A stretch of 64,000 bases of DNA from Phycicoccus duodecadis (GCF_002846495.1 NZ_PJNE01000001.1:2108001-2172000), one strand, 5' to 3'; positions 18,653-28,330 are shown, numbered from the stretch's first letter. Numbers and translations: made by a program. Notes: generated by a model from the sequence alone, not told the origin.

Positions 18653-20823
18653 GCGTCGCCGTCGTCGTCGTGGGTTTCGGCGACGAGCCGGTGCTCGCGG
18701 CCTGCCTCGAGGCGGTGCGGGCTCAGCTCGGGCGGGGCGACGAGGTCGTCCTGGTCGACCACGGAGTCACCCGCCTGCCAGACGTGACGGGCGTGCGCGT
18801 CCTGACGATGCCGAACGGCGGCTTCGGGGCCGGATGTGCCGCCGGGGCCGCCGCCACCGCTGCCGAGGTGCTGGTCTTCGTCAACTCCGACGCCGTGCTG
18901 CGGCCCGGCGCGCTGGCGGCGCTCGCGGCTCGCGTCGCCGACCCGGCCGTGGGCCTGGCCGGCGGCCTGGTGCTGCTGCCCGAGGAGGCCGACCGGCCCG
19001 ACACCGTGAACTCCGCTGGTCTCCCGGTGCACCTGAGCGGGCTCAGCTGGTGCGACGGCTACGGCGAGCGCCTCGGCCCGGCGCACCTGAGGCCGCGCCG
19101 CCTGGCGTCGGTGGCGGGGGCGCTGTTCGCCTGCCGGCGCGAGGTCTGGGACCTGCTTGGCGGGATGGACGCCTCCTACTTCATGTACCACGAGGACACC
19201 GACCTCAGCCTGCGCACGCACCTGGCCGGGCTCGACGTCGTGTACGTGCCCGAGGCGGTGGCGACCCACGCGTACGAGTTCTCGCGCAACCCGCGCAAGA
19301 TGTTCCACCTCGAGCGCAACCGGCTGCTGACCGTCATCGGCGACTACCCCACGCACCTGCTGGTGCGCACGCTGCCGGTGCTGCTGGTCCTGGAGCCGCT
19401 CTACCTGGTGGTGGCGGTCCGCGACGGCTGGGCCCGCGAGAAGCTGCGGGCCTGGGGCTGGCTGCTGGGCCACGCCGGCAGCGTGCGCGCGCGCCGGCGG
19501 CGGGTGCAGGCCGCTGTGCACGCGCCGCACGCGCTCGACGCGCTCGTAACGCCCTCGATCACGCAGACTCAGCTCGACTCCCCGGGGGCGATCGGCGCTC
19601 TCAACGGCCTGTTGCGCCTCTACTGGAGGGGTGCACGACCGCGGGCAACTGTAGGGGGGATTGTGCCGGCTGCGAGCGGGCGGCCCGACGTAGTGGTCTT
19701 AAGGACCAACCCGAAGGACTCCTCGCTTCCCCGGCTCCTCACGATCCTCACTACACAACTCCGCACGACGGCGCTCGTGTGGGATCGGAAGGGCGACTAC
19801 AGGTGCCCCGTGGTCTCCCCCCGACTCACCCTCCAGCGCTCGACCCGTCCCGGTGAGTACTACCGGCTCAGCACCGTGGTGAAGGTCGCACTGCTGCAGC
19901 CGTGGTTCCTCTGGAACACCCTGCGGGCCCGCCCGCGGGTGGTCCACGCGATGGACCTCGACACCGGCATTGCTGGACTCATCGGAGCCCGGCTGCTGCG
20001 GGTTCCGTTCGTCTACCAGTGCCTCGACCCATATGCCGCGTCGCTCCCCGTTGGCTGGCCCAATGGCATCGCTCGAGTACTCGAACGCATCGAGGATGCT
20101 GTGATCACCGCGGCAGACCTCTTCTTGATCACCGACCTGTTGCGGCTACCACAGCACCCTGGCGCAAAACCGCGTGGAATCGTCGAGCTGCCAAATATCC
20201 CGCTGGGAGGCGCTGCGCCTCAACCGTTCTCGGACGACGGTCTGATAGTTGGCTACATCGGCTCGTTGGTACCGCATCGGTCGCTCGACGTCATCGTCGA
20301 CACGGTGGGCAGCATGGCCGCGGAGGGTATCTCCCTTGTCCTGGGAGGCTTCGGACCCCTTGAAGAGGACCTTCGGCGCCGCGCCGCTCGCTATCCCAAC
20401 GTCACTTTCCTGGGCTGGGTCGACGACGATGTGCTCATGTCGACAATGAGCCGGTTCGACGTGTTCGTCCAGATCGAAGACCCGGACCATCCCGCTTATC
20501 GCTGGGTGAGCCCGAACAAGGTCTTCGAGAGCATGGCCCTTGGGCGCCCGATCGTCGTCGCGGAAGGCACCCTCTCGGCGCAGCGCGTCGTCAAGTCGCG
20601 CCACGGCGTCACAGTGAGCTACGGCGCGAGAGACGACCTGCAGCGGGTTCTGCGCGACCTGCTCCACAACCACGATCGGCTGCGGACACTCGGCGCTTCA
20701 GGTCGTCAGGCTTTCGTCGACGAGTGGTCACCAGCAACGGTGTGCTCAGTGGTGATGGCCGCATATCCGGTAAGTGGGGCGCACTCCAGCATCCCCGACC
20801 ACGACCTAGGGTCGGCGCAATGA
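18649..20823 (+). CDS. GT2-GT4 glycosyltransferase fusion
   Basis: A 724-residue fusion of two complete glycosyltransferases. Residues 1-325 form a rhamnosyltransferase-like GT2 domain (VVVVGFGDE, LVFVNSDAVLRPGAL, GALFACRREVWD, YFMYHEDTDLSLR). Residues 345-720 form a GT4 domain (RVVHAMDLDTGIAGLIGA, GYIGSLVPHRSLDVI, SPNKVFESMALGRPIVVAEG). Base composition becomes visibly less G+C rich at about 19,620, exactly at the domain border. Codon 339 is an in-frame GTG (19663) preceded by AGGGGGGA, so a separate 386-residue GT4 product could also be made. This looks like a host GT2 gene that lost its stop when an acquired GT4 joined it. The GTG start at 18649 overlaps the previous stop. Confidence 0.82.
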   Translation: MSVAVVVVGFGDEPVLAACLEAVRAQLGRGDEVVLVDHGVTRLPDVTGVRVLTMPNGGFGAGCAAGAAATAAEVLVFVNSDAVLRPGALAALAARVADPAVGLAGGLVLLPEEADRPDTVNSAGLPVHLSGLSWCDGYGERLGPAHLRPRRLASVAGALFACRREVWDLLGGMDASYFMYHEDTDLSLRTHLAGLDVVYVPEAVATHAYEFSRNPRKMFHLERNRLLTVIGDYPTHLLVRTLPVLLVLEPLYLVVAVRDGWAREKLRAWGWLLGHAGSVRARRRRVQAAVHAPHALDALVTPSITQTQLDSPGAIGALNGLLRLYWRGARPRATVGGIVPAASGRPDVVVLRTNPKDSSLPRLLTILTTQLRTTALVWDRKGDYRCPVVSPRLTLQRSTRPGEYYRLSTVVKVALLQPWFLWNTLRARPRVVHAMDLDTGIAGLIGARLLRVPFVYQCLDPYAASLPVGWPNGIARVLERIEDAVITAADLFLITDLLRLPQHPGAKPRGIVELPNIPLGGAAPQPFSDDGLIVGYIGSLVPHRSLDVIVDTVGSMAAEGISLVLGGFGPLEEDLRRRAARYPNVTFLGWVDDDVLMSTMSRFDVFVQIEDPDHPAYRWVSPNKVFESMALGRPIVVAEGTLSAQRVVKSRHGVTVSYGARDDLQRVLRDLLHNHDRLRTLGASGRQAFVDEWSPATVCSVVMAAYPVSGAHSSIPDHDLGSAQ

Positions 20824-21917
20824 CGACTGGCACGCAACGGCACCTTGCCTTCTACCTGCCGCAGTTTCACCCGATCCTCGAGAACGACGAGTGGTGGGGT
20901 CCCGGTTTCACCGAGTGGGTCAACGTCTCCCAGGCCCGCCCGCTCTTCCCCGGACACCGGCAGCCTCATGTACCTGGGGCGCTCGGCTACTACGACCTTC
21001 GGCTGGCCGAGACGAGGGCGGCCCAAGCGGCCCTCGCGGGCGCGCACGGCATCGACGGCTTTGTCTACTACCACTACTGGTTCAGCGGGAGGCGGCTACT
21101 CAACCGTCCATTCGACGAGGTCCGCAGCTCCGGTGAGCCCGACTTTCCTTTCGCGCTCTGTTGGGCCAACGAGAGCTGGACGCGCACCTGGGATGGCCGC
21201 TCAAATGACGTCCTGGTCGAGCAGCGGTATGACGACGACCGCGAGCACGCTCGGTGGCTGACCGAGGCGTTCGCCGACCGACGGTACATCCGCGTCGACG
21301 GCAAGCCCCTCTTCCTCATCTACCGCGCTTCGCAGCTGCCGGACGCCCACCGGACCACCGACATCCTCCGCGAGGAGGCCGCAGCGGCCGGTATCGGCGA
21401 GATTTACCTCGTGCGGGTGGAGAGTTTCACGGACGAGCGATCAGACCCCAGGGTCCTCGGCTTCGACGCCGCCGCAGAGTTCGCCCCTGACTGGAAGGTC
21501 CTGGGCGGCGGCCTCACCGGAAAAGTTCGCTCAGGATTGCGCCGACTGGCCCACACCGGCCGCGAGCGCCCGTGGCAGGTGCACGACTACGCCTCCGTGG
21601 CGACCCGGATGCAGGCAAAACCGTCGGTCCCGTACCCCCGGTTCCCTTGCGTCACGCCGCGATGGGACAACACTGCGCGGAAGGGTCGCAAGGGCGTCGC
21701 CCTTGTCAACGACACGCCCGAGCTGTACCGACGTTGGGTCGAGTGGGCCGCTCGCGCTGCCCCGACGACGCCCGGCGGCGACTCGCTCGTCTTCGTCAAC
21801 GCCTGGAACGAATGGGCTGAGGGGGCCCACCTCGAGCCCGACCGCGAGCGAGGACCCGTATTCCTCGAGGCCCACCGCGACGCTCGATTCCGTGCTGGAT
21901 CTCTGGAGACGACGTGA
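20820..21917 (+). CDS. WbsX-like glycan biosynthesis protein (GH99-like fold)
   Basis: A 365-residue protein of the WbsX family found in O-antigen and capsule clusters, related in fold to GH99 endo-mannosidases. Seen: FYLPQFHPILENDEWWGPGF near the start, TEWVNVSQARPLFPGH, YYHYWFSGRRLLNRP, FALCWANESWTRTWDG, and VFVNAWNEWAEGAHLEPD near the end, all family signatures. Length is typical for the stand-alone form. The ATG at 20820 overlaps the previous TGA as ATGA. Whether WbsX proteins are transferases or hydrolases is unsettled, so only a role in surface polysaccharide synthesis is inferred. Confidence 0.85.
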   Translation: MTTGTQRHLAFYLPQFHPILENDEWWGPGFTEWVNVSQARPLFPGHRQPHVPGALGYYDLRLAETRAAQAALAGAHGIDGFVYYHYWFSGRRLLNRPFDEVRSSGEPDFPFALCWANESWTRTWDGRSNDVLVEQRYDDDREHARWLTEAFADRRYIRVDGKPLFLIYRASQLPDAHRTTDILREEAAAAGIGEIYLVRVESFTDERSDPRVLGFDAAAEFAPDWKVLGGGLTGKVRSGLRRLAHTGRERPWQVHDYASVATRMQAKPSVPYPRFPCVTPRWDNTARKGRKGVALVNDTPELYRRWVEWAARAAPTTPGGDSLVFVNAWNEWAEGAHLEPDRERGPVFLEAHRDARFRAGSLETT

Positions 21918-23113
21918 GGGTCGCTCTCTACCATCACCTTCCGCCCGGTGGCGCGCTTCGGGTGGTCGGCGACTTCGTGGCGAACGCGCCACCCGACGTC
22001 GAGATCGACCTCTTCGGGTTGGAGGACGTTACCGGGTCTCCATTCCAGCAGGTGGACTATCCCGTACCGGGGACGTTCCCTCGGACCGCGCCCCTCGACG
22101 CTGGCCGCGTCGGTGACCTGTGGGGTGGTCGACTGAGCCGACCGGTCCTGGCTGCGCGCTTGGGCCCGGCGGAGCGAACAGTGGCCGAGATGATCAACGC
22201 AGGAAACTATGACGTCGCCTACATCCATCCGAGCTGGCTGAGCAACGTCCCGGGGCTGGTGCGACTGCTCAGGGCGCCCTCGGTGGTCTACCTCCACGAG
22301 GTGCGCCGAGCGTCCTTCGAGCCGTCCTACCGGCAGGGCGGACGAGGTGGTCTGTTGGGGTTCCCCGGGCGCATCGTCGGTGGCCTCGGGGACCGCTTGC
22401 TCGCGCCGCGAGACCGAAGGGGAGTCGGGGCCGCGACGCGACTCGCCTGCAACTCGACGTACACGGCGGAGCGGATTCTCGCTTCCTACGGTCGCGCCGC
22501 GTCCGTCGTCCCGCCAGGGGTCGACACCAACGTCTTCCGACCGCGAACGGTGCCGGCTTCGAACACGCCCTACGTTCTTTCGGTGGGCGGCCTCGAACCG
22601 TTTAAGAACCACCACGTCACCGTCGATGCCTTGGCGAAGATCGACCCCTCGATCAGGCCATCCCTGGTCCTGGTCTACGAGCGATGCGACGCCCAATATC
22701 GTCGACGGTTGCTCGAGCGGGCCCGGGAGGTGGGGGTCATCGTCACCGAGCAGCGGGGAGTATCCGACGAGAAGCTTGCGGAGCTCTACTCCGGAGCGCT
22801 CGCAACGGTCGCATGCGCTCAACTCGAACCCCTCGGACTGACCCCGCTCGAGTCGATCGCCTGCGGAACCCCAGTCGTGGCCGTACGCGAGGCTGGATAT
22901 CGGGAGACAGTCTCCGACGGCGAGAACGGACTCCTCGTCCCGCGTTCGGTTCCGGCGCTGAGCCGAGCCATCTCTGACATCGTCGCTGGGACCGCAGGGA
23001 TCGGGGAGCCGGGCGACATCCCGTCCACGATCCTTCCCTTCTGGTCTGTTGGGGCAAGTACCGAACGCCAAGTCGCTGCACTCCGAGAGGTCGTGGATGT
23101 TCAGGACGCCTAG
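21914..23113 (+). CDS. GT4-family glycosyltransferase
   Basis: A 399-residue cytoplasmic GT-B glycosyltransferase. The N-terminal acceptor domain begins MRVALYHHLPPGGALRVV. The donor domain has VVPPGVDTNVFRP, VLSVGGLEPFKNHH and the E-x7-E motif in EPLGLTPLESIACGTPVVAV, then NGLLVP. These residues bind a nucleotide sugar and retain its anomeric configuration. The GTG start overlaps the previous stop (GTGA). The donor sugar is unknown. It belongs to the compositionally distinct cassette. Confidence 0.88.
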   Translation: MRVALYHHLPPGGALRVVGDFVANAPPDVEIDLFGLEDVTGSPFQQVDYPVPGTFPRTAPLDAGRVGDLWGGRLSRPVLAARLGPAERTVAEMINAGNYDVAYIHPSWLSNVPGLVRLLRAPSVVYLHEVRRASFEPSYRQGGRGGLLGFPGRIVGGLGDRLLAPRDRRGVGAATRLACNSTYTAERILASYGRAASVVPPGVDTNVFRPRTVPASNTPYVLSVGGLEPFKNHHVTVDALAKIDPSIRPSLVLVYERCDAQYRRRLLERAREVGVIVTEQRGVSDEKLAELYSGALATVACAQLEPLGLTPLESIACGTPVVAVREAGYRETVSDGENGLLVPRSVPALSRAISDIVAGTAGIGEPGDIPSTILPFWSVGASTERQVAALREVVDVQDA

Positions 23114-24047
23114 ACGACGGCATCAATCTGTCGCAGCCCGATGCCACGCCATCGAGTACCGGTTGCTGGTGCGAAGCGCGGGCTGGGTTCGGAGTGACAC
23201 CCTTGAGTGGGCATGGACCCATTGGTGGGTGACGCGAACTCCGCGCCTGCATGGTGTCTCGCACCTCCAGTTGCACGGACGTCCCGTCGTCCTCAACACA
23301 GGTTTCGCCTACCCGGCCTTCATGCGGCGCTGGCCGCGTTATAACGCGCCCCTGGTGGAACTCGTGAACGCCGTGCGAGCGCGACGCGGTGGCCCCCTCA
23401 CGATCGTGGATGTGGGCGCCGCGATCGGGGACACCGTGTTGTTGCTCGCCGAGCGGGCGGAGGCCAGCCACGACCGGTTCATCTGCATCGAGCCCGACCC
23501 GGAGTTCCACTCCTATCTTGGCCGAAACCTCGCCCACCTCACGGACGTAGAGATTCTCCCGACCATGCTCTCGGACTCCGAAGACGTGGTACCGGCGCCT
23601 GTGCGCACCCACTCGGGGACCGCGAGTCCTCAGGGCGCGACCACCGTCCCCGCGCTGGCTCTCGACACCGTTCTGCGTGGCCAGCGGGTGGATGTCATCA
23701 AGATCGACACCGACGGCTTCGACGGCAAGGTCCTCGCAGGGTCCGTGGACACCCTGTCCCGGTGGTCACCAGCAGTGATCTTCGAGTGGCACCCAATCCT
23801 TCTGGCGACCTGTGGACAGGACCCTGAGAGGCCCTTCGAGGTTCTCACTGCTGCGGGGTACGAGACGTTCGTGTGGTTTACGAAGCACGGGGACCTTAGC
23901 CATGTTGAGCACCCTCACGACCCGGCCCGCACGGACTTACTGCGGCAGATGTGCATCGATGACGACGGACCCGAACCTGACTGGCACTTCGATGTCGTTG
24001 CGGTTCCTCCCGGCCTCGCGGCCATCGTGAGAGACCTCGCCCCATGA
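23097..24047 (+). CDS. FkbM-family methyltransferase
   Basis: A 316-residue SAM-dependent methyltransferase. The FkbM core shows TIVDVGAAIGDTVLLLAERA (motif I), FICIEPDPEFHSYLGRNL, then DVIKIDTDGFDGKVLAG and VIFEWHP, which are the usual FkbM landmarks. FkbM enzymes O-methylate sugars or polyketides; here a glycan residue is the likely target. The ATG at 23097 overlaps the preceding GT4 gene by 17 bases; an ATG at 23049 is possible but would overlap more. The four-base ATGA link to the next gene indicates coupling. Confidence 0.85.
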   Translation: MFRTPRRRHQSVAARCHAIEYRLLVRSAGWVRSDTLEWAWTHWWVTRTPRLHGVSHLQLHGRPVVLNTGFAYPAFMRRWPRYNAPLVELVNAVRARRGGPLTIVDVGAAIGDTVLLLAERAEASHDRFICIEPDPEFHSYLGRNLAHLTDVEILPTMLSDSEDVVPAPVRTHSGTASPQGATTVPALALDTVLRGQRVDVIKIDTDGFDGKVLAGSVDTLSRWSPAVIFEWHPILLATCGQDPERPFEVLTAAGYETFVWFTKHGDLSHVEHPHDPARTDLLRQMCIDDDGPEPDWHFDVVAVPPGLAAIVRDLAP

Positions 24048-24940
24048 GCAGCCCGACACCCATCGACCAGCTGTCGGCGATCATCGTCCACCACCGCCGC
24101 CCTGATGACTTGTTGGCGACGGTCGCATCCGTCCTGGATGCAGGGGTCCCGGCGGAGCGGGTGCTCGTCGTCGACAACAGCGAGGATCCAGCGGTGATGG
24201 CCAGGCTGACAGCCGCCGCCGCCGCCGACCGGTGGCGAGTGGCCTTTACCGCGAACCACGGGTACGGGGCCGCCGTCAACCACGGGGTGCGGCTGCAATC
24301 CCCGGGTACACCGTTCACCCTGGTCCTGACCCACGAAACCCAATGTGCCGCAGGCGATCTGTGCAAGATGGTTGAGGTTCTCCGTCTCCACCCGACTGTG
24401 TCCGTGGTTGGCCCTGCCACCCTGCGGCAAGGGGAGGCAGTCTGGTCGCGGGGCGGTTACCTCACCCCTCACCTCCTCTTCCCCCGGCACCACCTCGGGA
24501 CAGCGCATGCTCGAAGCCATGCGACGGACGTCGACTGGGTAGACGGAGCCATCGCGGTCTATCGGACCGCCGTGCTGGAAGATCTCCGATTTCGAGAGGA
24601 CTTCTTTCTGTACATGGAGGAGACAGAGCTTCACACGCGGATGCGTCACTGCGGTTGGAGGGTCGTCACGGCGACCGACACCTCCGCGACACAAACCACA
24701 TCCGGCATGCCCGCGTTTTGGGCGTGCCGGAACACCGTACTTTTCCAGGCCGCCCACGGCACCCGCCTCTCGCGCGCGATCACGCCGTGGTTCGTGTTGC
24801 TGCGCACTGCTGTCGTGCATCTCATAGAGAAAGAACCGAAGGCGCTCGGGGAAGCGTGGCGTGGCTTGCGACAAGGACGGCGAGCGGCTGCTGGGGCGCC
24901 TTCAACGATGGCCACCCGCACCCGGCACGGGGCCCTGTAA
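24044..24940 (+). CDS. GT2-family glycosyltransferase (rhamnosyltransferase-like)
   Basis: A 298-residue GT-A glycosyltransferase. LSAIIVHHRRPDDLLATV opens the fold, VLVVDNSED and NHGYGAAVNHG follow, FTLVLTHET replaces the usual D-x-D neighbourhood, and WVDGAIAVYRTAVL plus FFLYMEETELHTRMRHCGW supply the acceptor-side acidic motif. This is the WbbL/rhamnosyltransferase-like pattern. The last 30 residues are basic. Note the T-H-E-T where most relatives have N-P-D or N-S-D; whether metal binding is altered is unclear. ATGA overlap with the FkbM gene. Confidence 0.82.
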   Translation: MSSPTPIDQLSAIIVHHRRPDDLLATVASVLDAGVPAERVLVVDNSEDPAVMARLTAAAAADRWRVAFTANHGYGAAVNHGVRLQSPGTPFTLVLTHETQCAAGDLCKMVEVLRLHPTVSVVGPATLRQGEAVWSRGGYLTPHLLFPRHHLGTAHARSHATDVDWVDGAIAVYRTAVLEDLRFREDFFLYMEETELHTRMRHCGWRVVTATDTSATQTTSGMPAFWACRNTVLFQAAHGTRLSRAITPWFVLLRTAVVHLIEKEPKALGEAWRGLRQGRRAAAGAPSTMATRTRHGAL

Positions 24941-24941
24941 C

Positions 24942-25871
24942 GTGATCGACGTGCGACGCCAGGCAGACCGTCTTCGCGAAGCGGTCAGACAAGCCACCGC
25001 CAGAGACCGTACCGATGAGGTCCTTTTCGCCATGGGCCAACTTCAGTGCTCATTACAGGAAGTACGTCGTCCGACTACCCTCAACGATGCTGAATTTAAG
25101 GTGTTCTCCCAGTACGGCGAGGACGGGGCAATCCAATTCCTGCTCCGTCACGTGGCGCCGTGCGACCCCTCCTTCATTGAGATCGGGGTCCAGTCCTATC
25201 GCGAGTCCAACACTCGTTTTCTCGCCTCAAACAACAACTGGCGAGGTCTTGCCATCGACGGCTCTTCAGATCACCTGGCGTTCATTCGGGGGACGGAGCT
25301 CGGCTGGCGCGCAGACGTCCTGCCGGTTCGCACGTTCGTGACGAAAGAGAACATCAACGATGTCATCGAGAGCCACGGGTACACCGGAGACGTCGGACTT
25401 GTATCCATCGACGTGGACGGCATGGACTACTGGCTTCTCGAGGCACTCGAAGTCGTGCGCCCGACGATTTTGATAGTCGAGTTCAACAGCATCTTCGGAC
25501 CGTCGGCGGCGGTCACCGTCCCATACACCCCCACGTTCGTGTGCGGGGAAGCGCATTGGTCCCACCAGTACTTCGGTGCGTCGCTGTCCGCTCTCACGGC
25601 TCTCGCCGACCGAAAAGGATACGCCCTGGTGGGCGCCACTAAGCACGCCGTGAACGCCTTCTTCGTCCTGCGGGAGAGCCTGGGCGACCTCAATGAGGTT
25701 CCCCCCGCGAGTGCCTGGCGACCCAGCCGCTTCCTCAGCAGTCGAAACCAGCAAGGTGACCTGTCGTACGTGCGAGACCACGTGGATCGCCTCCGCCTGA
25801 TCGCGGACCTGCCGCTGTCCGTACTTCCGTCGGGTCAGGAGCGTGAGATCCGAGACATCTTCGATCTCTGA
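24942..25871 (+). CDS. FkbM-like SAM-methyltransferase-fold protein
   Basis: About 309 residues from a GTG at 24942, three nucleotides after the previous stop codon begins clearing the frame; a GTG at 24951 is an alternative. Core motifs: FSQYGEDGAIQFLLRHV, FIEIGVQSYRESNTRFLA, WRGLAIDGSSDHLAF, GLVSIDVDGMDYWLLEAL, and ILIVEFNSIFGP. The SxYGEDG and DxDGMDY elements match a branch of proteins related to FkbM that occurs in polysaccharide clusters. The glycine-rich motif I is degenerate (EIGVQSYRES), so methyltransferase activity is not certain. It ends 7 bases before the convergent flippase gene, closing the rightward operon. Confidence 0.65.
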   Translation: MIDVRRQADRLREAVRQATARDRTDEVLFAMGQLQCSLQEVRRPTTLNDAEFKVFSQYGEDGAIQFLLRHVAPCDPSFIEIGVQSYRESNTRFLASNNNWRGLAIDGSSDHLAFIRGTELGWRADVLPVRTFVTKENINDVIESHGYTGDVGLVSIDVDGMDYWLLEALEVVRPTILIVEFNSIFGPSAAVTVPYTPTFVCGEAHWSHQYFGASLSALTALADRKGYALVGATKHAVNAFFVLRESLGDLNEVPPASAWRPSRFLSSRNQQGDLSYVRDHVDRLRLIADLPLSVLPSGQEREIRDIFDL

Positions 25872-25878
25872 GGGGCTG

Positions 25879-27405
25879 TCAGGGCCGGCGACGACGCAAC
25901 GCTCCAGCTGCGGCGCGAAGTGAAATCCCCTCGAGCCGAGCAGCAGATACGCCCACGGCCAGGGCAAACAGCAGCACAGAGGCCAGCAGCCACGGCCAAG
26001 ACCGGACATCGGCCACCCCGCTGATGACCACCGCGCCCCCTGCTCCGGCGGCAAGCACCGGTGTCCTTATCGCCGGCGAGACCCACGCGCGCAGCCTGCG
26101 TCGTCCAAGGGCCACCAGCACGCCAGCACCCGCCATGTTGCCGACCACCGAGCCCACGGCCGCACCGTACAGACCAACCTGCACCGTTAGGAGCAAGCTG
26201 GCGAACGCGTTGACCGCGATATTCGTCAACGCTGCGACCGCCGCGAGACGGTGCGCACCCTCCGCGAACGCCTGGAACGCGATCGGCGCGACCACGAGGT
26301 TCAGTGCCACTGCAACCGTGAAGATCCGGGCGACGACACCCGCCTCCTCGTACCCTGGGCCAAGCCACAGGAGGATGAAGGCCGGGGCAAAAACGAAGAC
26401 CCCACCTAGGACGACGGCACTCGCCACGGCCCCTACCTTCACCAGGCTCCTCTGGAGCTCCTGAGCCTCTCGTGGCCGGGCGACCCGCAACTCGGCTACG
26501 CCGGCAAGGAGCGGCATGAGGGGCAGGAGCGCCAGTGCTTTCGCTTGGAGGACCAGCATCGTTCCGACATGGAACGCCGTGACTGCCTCGCTGTCCACGT
26601 ACCTGGCGATGACCAGTTTGTCCCACTGGGAGTCGAAGACGTCACCGACTTGGGACACCAGCGCCAGCGTGGACAGTGTCAGATAGGAGAGGACCACCGG
26701 CCACCCCGCAAGTCCCGGCCTGAAGCTCAGGTGGGGTAGGAGTCTGCGGGTCCCGACGGCCTGCACGGAGGCCGCAACAGCGATACCGGCGAGCTGCGCG
26801 AAGGCAAGGGCCCACAGGCCCCAGCCATGGAGCAGCCCCACCAGCAGGACAGCAGCGTTGGCGGGAAGGGCGAGCACCTGCGCGGCCACTTCCACGTCCG
26901 AGCGCTGGAGACCCTTCAGGGCCGCGAAGTGAGCGCCCAGGATCAGACTCGCGGCCATGGCGACGACCATCACCCTGAGCACCATGGCGATCTGGGCGTC
27001 GGAATATCCCGGCACACCCGTGGGAAACACCAGTGCCGCCAACCAAGGCGCCCCCCAGACTGCCAGGATCACGACCGGCGTCACGGTCAGCGCCATCACC
27101 GTCGTCCCCACGTTCGTGGAACGGACGAGGCCGTGCTCATCGCCCCCTCCTCGAGCGGCAGCGACGCGACGCGCGACCTCCGTCCGGATCCCGGCATCGG
27201 CCAGTGCGGCTACGGCGATGAGGGCAGACAGCGCGATCCAGGCTCCGTACAGATCCGGGCCCAGCTTCCTCAGGACAACGGGGAGCAGGAGCAGGTTGAA
27301 CCCAAGGGTAAGCAGGGCGCCGACCGCTCCGCTGCTGATGGCGCGAGTGACCGTGACCCTCGACGTTCCGGTAGCTCCCTGCGGACGTGGAAGATCGTTG
27401 GTCAC
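25879..27405 (-). CDS. Wzx-like polysaccharide flippase (MOP superfamily)
   Basis: A 508-residue protein with 12-14 hydrophobic segments. The opening AISSGAVGALLTLGFNLLLLPVVLRKLGPDLYGAWIALSAL pattern (LGxxxYGxW) and the mid-protein DKLVIARYV plus WLGPGYEEAG are characteristic of oligosaccharide flippases. It would move a lipid-linked oligosaccharide across the membrane, completing a Wzx-type export pathway with the transferases converging on it. No Wzy polymerase is obvious in the cassette, though several polytopic proteins nearby are unassigned. Start is a GTG at 27405 with GAGGG about 10 bases upstream. Confidence 0.82.
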   Translation of the reverse strand: MTNDLPRPQGATGTSRVTVTRAISSGAVGALLTLGFNLLLLPVVLRKLGPDLYGAWIALSALIAVAALADAGIRTEVARRVAAARGGGDEHGLVRSTNVGTTVMALTVTPVVILAVWGAPWLAALVFPTGVPGYSDAQIAMVLRVMVVAMAASLILGAHFAALKGLQRSDVEVAAQVLALPANAAVLLVGLLHGWGLWALAFAQLAGIAVAASVQAVGTRRLLPHLSFRPGLAGWPVVLSYLTLSTLALVSQVGDVFDSQWDKLVIARYVDSEAVTAFHVGTMLVLQAKALALLPLMPLLAGVAELRVARPREAQELQRSLVKVGAVASAVVLGGVFVFAPAFILLWLGPGYEEAGVVARIFTVAVALNLVVAPIAFQAFAEGAHRLAAVAALTNIAVNAFASLLLTVQVGLYGAAVGSVVGNMAGAGVLVALGRRRLRAWVSPAIRTPVLAAGAGGAVVISGVADVRSWPWLLASVLLFALAVGVSAARLEGISLRAAAGALRRRRP

Positions 27406-27583
27406 GAGGAACCCTCGCTAGCGCCGCGCCGCATCGGGGTGCGCGCTTCGCCGCGCTCTCCGACGGCCACGAGACGACCGCGAATCGCATCGACGATGCG
27501 GCAGATGGCCTCGGCCCTCAGGTGGGTGGGTACCTCAACCGCACGCGCTCGTACCTCGGCCTCCCTCAGCCCCCGTTCACGAG

Positions 27584-28330
27584 TCATCGGCGAGAAAACA
27601 CGAACACATCGCGATATTCACCATCGATGCCGTGGCGACGGCTGTGAGGCAGCTTTACCACTGTGAGGGCGAACCCGGCATGCTCTGCATAACCGAACAG
27701 GTCTGCACCCCAGTCCCACGTCACAAGTGACCGCCCGTCTCCGACGGGGTTGCCATGGAACTGGGGTTCCAAGAGGTGGACCACGTGTCCGTCCCGCTCC
27801 ACGGCTCGGGGCCGCGAACACTGGATGTCCGGATTCCACGGGAACGTCGCGAGGTGGACACCTCCGGGAGCCAGCACCCGGTGGATCTCGGACAGGACGC
27901 GCGCGGGGTCCATCACATGCTCCATGACGTCCTGAGTCAGCACGACGTCCAGAGTTTTGTCGTCGAAGGACAGCGACTGCAGGTCCTCACACCGAACACC
28001 ATCCACGACTCGGCCCGGCTCCACGCCGTCAAGGAATTGAGAGCACGAGTACCCGGCAGCAGCTCTCCTCAGCGCCTTGGAGAGACCGCGGTTGCTGGGA
28101 GACGACTCGTGGATGCGCAGCTGTCGCCAGTGGGGCCGAATGCGCTGGAGGACATGGGCCACGCAACGCTCGCGCGGAATCGAGCGACATCTGACACAAA
28201 TCAGTTCGTCCCTCGCCCAGGATCCACGCTCGATGTAACCGGTTCGGGGAGACCGGCCCAGTCCGCAAACGAAGCATTCGCCGGGGAACGCGAGCAGTCG
28301 CCGGCTGCTGGTACCCGTCAGACCGCCCAT
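27584..28330 (-). CDS. Class I SAM-dependent methyltransferase with N-terminal Cys4 knuckle
   Basis: About 248 residues from the ATG at 28330. Two CxxC pairs (CFVCGLG and ICVRCRSIPRER) form a likely zinc knuckle at residues 18-50, followed by a Methyltransf_11-type domain: LDVVLTQDVMEHVMDPARVL (motif II region) and IHRVLAPGGVHLATFPW. Motif I is unusual (RIHESSPSNRGLS rather than a glycine-rich loop). This zinc-knuckle methyltransferase type is found in glycan clusters. A GTG at 28366 is an alternative start; neither has a strong ribosome site. Composition is lower in G+C than flanking core genes, as in the rest of the cassette. Confidence 0.68.
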   Translation of the reverse strand: MGGLTGTSSRRLLAFPGECFVCGLGRSPRTGYIERGSWARDELICVRCRSIPRERCVAHVLQRIRPHWRQLRIHESSPSNRGLSKALRRAAAGYSCSQFLDGVEPGRVVDGVRCEDLQSLSFDDKTLDVVLTQDVMEHVMDPARVLSEIHRVLAPGGVHLATFPWNPDIQCSRPRAVERDGHVVHLLEPQFHGNPVGDGRSLVTWDWGADLFGYAEHAGFALTVVKLPHSRRHGIDGEYRDVFVFSRR

